Notes under the pieces: generated by a model | The model's database searches: none | What the model was told of the DNA's origin: nothing | Seen by the model: only the letters and a program-made list of their open reading frames with translations | Source: Bacteroidales bacterium | GTDB lineage: Bacteria; Bacteroidota; Bacteroidia; Bacteroidales; JAADJA01 | Reading direction: 5' to 3' | DNA: 36,487 bases | Assembly: GCA_016783885.1 (NCBI GenBank) | Contig: JADHVR010000036.1 | Location: 1 to 36,487, forward strand | Part shown: one piece after another, positions 34,081 to 36,487 of the stretch | How positions within the stretch are numbered: position 1 is the stretch's first letter | Layout: every line of letters starts with the position of its first letter | Program-made: the position numbers and the translations under genes

Positions 34081-36487
34081 ATGAAAAAATTAAACAAATT
34101 AACAATGCTAGTTTTAGCATTAACATTGAGCATGAGCCTGATAGCACAAACTCCTACACCACCGGCAAGTGGAGATGGAACATCAGACAATCCATATCAG
34201 ATTGCAACATTAGATAATCTCTACTGGGTTACGCAGAATTCCGGTGAATGGAGTAATTACTACATCCAAACCGCCGATATCAACGCAACATCAACCAACA
34301 CCTGGGATGGAGGCGCAGGTTTTACCCCCATCGGGAACTTCACAATAAATTTCACCGGCAGCTATAACGGACAAAACCACACAATTGACGGTTTGTATAT
34401 AAACCGTACGACTACTAATTATCAAGGACTGTTTGGTTATACAAATGGCGCAACCGTTGAAAATATTGGATTAACAAATGTAAATATAAATGGTGATGGG
34501 AGGATCGGTGGTTTGGTGGGAGAAAATAGAACGTCAAATGTTAATAATTGCTACAGCACCGGCAGTGTAAGTGGAAATGAGCGCATCGGTGGTTTGGTGG
34601 GAAATAATAGAGGGTCAGCCGTTAGCAATTGCTATAGCGCCGGCAGTGTAAGTGGAAGTAATTACATCGGTGGTTTGTTAGGATATAATTACAGTGCGTC
34701 ATCCGTTAACAATTGTTACAGCACCGGCAGTGTAAGTGGAGATGATTACATTGGTGGTTTTGCTGGACAAAATTCTGGTTATTCGACAACCGTAAGTAAT
34801 TGCTACAGCACCGGCAGTGTAAGTGGAACAGCGTCTTACGTCGGTGGTTTGGTGGGAAGTAATACTGCAACGGTCAACAATTCATTTTGGGATACCCAAA
34901 CCTCCGGTCAATCAACAAGTTCCGGTGGTACAGGCAAAACTACTGCTGAGATGAAAACCCAATCCACCTTTACCGATGCAGGATGGGATTTTTTAGGTGA
35001 AACCGCTAACGGAGAAAATGATTATTGGGGCATGGAAAGTGGGATTAACAATGGATACCCTTATCTTACCATGCAAAAAGCCGAATGGACCGGTGCAAGT
35101 AGCACTTTATGGAATTTGGCAGGAAACTGGTCAGTTGATGCAATCCCTCCCGCTGCTTTTGATATTACTATCCCCGATGTTGTCAACGATCCGGTAATTA
35201 GCGGAATTGTAGCCACAGGAGCGCTGACTATTTTCCCGTTAGCACAATTGACCATAGCCCCAATGGCAGGTCTAACTACAAATGGTTTATTTACCAATGA
35301 CGGTTATTTCCTCATCCAGAGCGATGGTTTGAATGGCTATGCCGGAACCTATATTGATATGGCTGGTATAGTTGGTATCGGCGTATTTGAATTCGACAGG
35401 GATGTTCTCTGTTCAGGAACAGTTGGCGGATCAGCAAATCCATTTGGATGGCATTACCTTGCAGCGCCATTTGACGGATATACAACCGATGATATGCCGG
35501 ATTACTTTGTTAATGCATGGGATCAGCCAAGCGGACTGTGGATACAATATTCCATGGATCCTTATGTATTCCCCTGTACTCCATGGCCTACAACACCGTT
35601 GAATACTATGGATGCATGGAGCATTAACTTTGACCTTAACTATCCGGATCCGCTATGTCCCGGATTACCACCAGGTACCGGCAACATAGTTGAGTTTATC
35701 GGAGGTGCAGTGGATGTACATACCGGAGCTTATAATGCACCTCTTGGATATGGTGCTGGAGCATATCAGGAATGGAACCTGGTCAGCAACCCATACCCAA
35801 GCGGACTTGATGTAGATTTAATTGCTTGGGGTCCGAATACTGTTCAGGCTGCAGCCTATTATGATGGTTGCGGGGGTAACTATGTTTACTGGGCAACAGG
35901 TATGGGATCATATGTAATGGCACCCACATTAGGTTTCTTTGTTGAAACTGTCGCTGCCGATGTATTTCCTGTCACAAATGCCGAAAGGGCGCATGGTGCT
36001 GACTGGTTCTGGAAATCTGAAGTGACCGACCTTTTAACTTTAGAAGCTACCGGTAACGACAAAAGCGATGTTTTGCATGTTCGTTTTGCCGATAACGTAA
36101 CAGCCGGCTTCGACTTGAATGGTGATGCTCACAAATTGTTTGCAGAAAACGAAGGCTTAGCACAGATATACACACTTGCCGGAGAAGAAATGTTAGCTAT
36201 TAATGCTCAGCCTGCTGCGGAAATGGTGCCAATGGGATTCACTTCAGTTGGATCAGGTACGTTTACCATTGAAGCTATTGAAACAAGTGATTTTGCCGAT
36301 GTAGTACTTGAGGATCTGTTTGAGGAAACGCAAACTGATTTGCTTGCAGGTTCTTATACATTTAATTATACTGCCGGAGATGACCCCAACAGGTTCATCA
36401 TACATTTCACTCCGGTTGGAACACCCGAACTTGAAGCTAACAGCATTAATATCTGGTCAAGCGAGCACAATATCTATGTAAATGTTC
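34081..36487 (+). CDS. GLUG-repeat surface protein, incomplete at window end
   Basis: The frame is open from the ATG at 34081 to the last base (802 full codons). The signal peptide is about 1-23 (MKKLNKLTMLVLALTLSMSL then IAQ). An N-terminal segment (GDGTSDNPYQIATLDNLYWV) is typical of GLUG proteins. Five GLUG-type units follow (about 135-268: IGGLVGENRTSNVNNCYSTG and variants), then NSFWDTQTSGQ and GWDFLGE. From about 336 (WTGASSTLWNLAGNW) it enters the C-terminal half shared with the other giant proteins: GWHYLAAPFDG, EWNLVSNPYPSGLDV, FDLNGDAHKLFAENEGLAQI. The last visible residues (SINIWSSEHNIYVNV) are the start of a T9SS sorting domain, so little is missing. GLUG proteins are usually surface adhesins; the ligand is unknown. 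Confidence 0.88.
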   Translation, partial: MKKLNKLTMLVLALTLSMSLIAQTPTPPASGDGTSDNPYQIATLDNLYWVTQNSGEWSNYYIQTADINATSTNTWDGGAGFTPIGNFTINFTGSYNGQNHTIDGLYINRTTTNYQGLFGYTNGATVENIGLTNVNINGDGRIGGLVGENRTSNVNNCYSTGSVSGNERIGGLVGNNRGSAVSNCYSAGSVSGSNYIGGLLGYNYSASSVNNCYSTGSVSGDDYIGGFAGQNSGYSTTVSNCYSTGSVSGTASYVGGLVGSNTATVNNSFWDTQTSGQSTSSGGTGKTTAEMKTQSTFTDAGWDFLGETANGENDYWGMESGINNGYPYLTMQKAEWTGASSTLWNLAGNWSVDAIPPAAFDITIPDVVNDPVISGIVATGALTIFPLAQLTIAPMAGLTTNGLFTNDGYFLIQSDGLNGYAGTYIDMAGIVGIGVFEFDRDVLCSGTVGGSANPFGWHYLAAPFDGYTTDDMPDYFVNAWDQPSGLWIQYSMDPYVFPCTPWPTTPLNTMDAWSINFDLNYPDPLCPGLPPGTGNIVEFIGGAVDVHTGAYNAPLGYGAGAYQEWNLVSNPYPSGLDVDLIAWGPNTVQAAAYYDGCGGNYVYWATGMGSYVMAPTLGFFVETVAADVFPVTNAERAHGADWFWKSEVTDLLTLEATGNDKSDVLHVRFADNVTAGFDLNGDAHKLFAENEGLAQIYTLAGEEMLAINAQPAAEMVPMGFTSVGSGTFTIEAIETSDFADVVLEDLFEETQTDLLAGSYTFNYTAGDDPNRFIIHFTPVGTPELEANSINIWSSEHNIYVNV
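34561..34827 (+). repeat. GLUG-coding tandem repeats
   Basis: The word GGCAGTGTAAGTGGA recurs at 34561, 34642, 34726 and 34813 (spacings 81, 84 and 87 bases). Each is followed by an ATCGGTGGTTTG-like word and preceded by a TTGCTACAGC-like word. The units are similar enough at DNA level to allow slippage or recombination. Confidence 0.85.

Noticed and set aside
1..36487. tRNA, rRNA, riboswitch, prophage or secretion-effector gene cluster
   Set aside because: None of these could be recognised in the intergenic regions or in the coding content.

Overview
The window looks like a chromosomal piece of a low-GC member of the Bacteroidota, probably an uncultured Bacteroidales-like lineage. Pointers are several large secreted proteins ending in type IX secretion (T9SS, Por) C-terminal sorting domains, -7 boxes of the TAnnTTTG kind, mostly weak Shine-Dalgarno sequences, a one-membrane-subunit sdhCAB operon, and HPK7-type TPR histidine kinase/NarL-type regulator signalling. 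No rRNA, tRNA, CRISPR array, prophage or intact insertion sequence was seen.

Layout. 1-4.3 kb: housekeeping genes, with a COG2403 GTPase (cyclic 2,3-diphosphoglycerate synthetase family) and pyrB co-directional on the minus strand and argS divergent. 4.5-7.7 kb: a large T9SS protein with Fn3 domains. 7.76-10.1 kb: a GH73/LysM glucosaminidase and aminopeptidase P. 10.3-13.7 kb: succinate dehydrogenase/fumarate reductase sdhCAB. 13.8-14.7 kb: ribosome rescue factor ArfB and an antitoxin gene whose overlapping RelE/ParE toxin is broken by frameshifts. 15.3-18 kb: a TPR sensor kinase and NarL/FixJ response regulator. 18.1-25.7 kb: a same-strand run of five secreted proteins, two ending in T9SS signals. 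25.8-26.4 kb: a decayed, truncated relative of the last of them. 26.4-28.3 kb: an S9 peptidase lipoprotein. 28.5-30.1 kb: a scarred region with a deleted OmpR-type regulator, a DUF6790-like membrane protein, hairpin repeats and a fossil T9SS tail. 30.2-36.5 kb: two more giant T9SS proteins with a 76-residue signal-anchored peptide between them; the last gene runs off the window.

The most interesting thread is the surface-protein locus. Four large proteins (genes at 4495, 23205, 30213, 34081) carry different N-terminal heads (Fn3 array, four 79-residue repeats, LamG interrupted by a glycine-rich block, GLUG repeats) on a similar C-terminal half. The last two genes also share a duplicated upstream block of about 164 bp, about 97% identical by eye, ending six bases before a candidate -7 box. 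It contains three 16-bp boxes with an exact 23-bp period, the last holding GGGTATTTTCCCT. A near-identical palindromic box with a second copy about 22 bp away lies between the NarL-type regulator and the secreted-protein gene beside it. I infer that the boxes may be operators through which that kinase/regulator pair controls surface proteins. Nearby fossils (a lone T9SS tail, a truncated repeat protein, collapsed hairpin repeats) suggest repeated duplication and deletion of such genes here.
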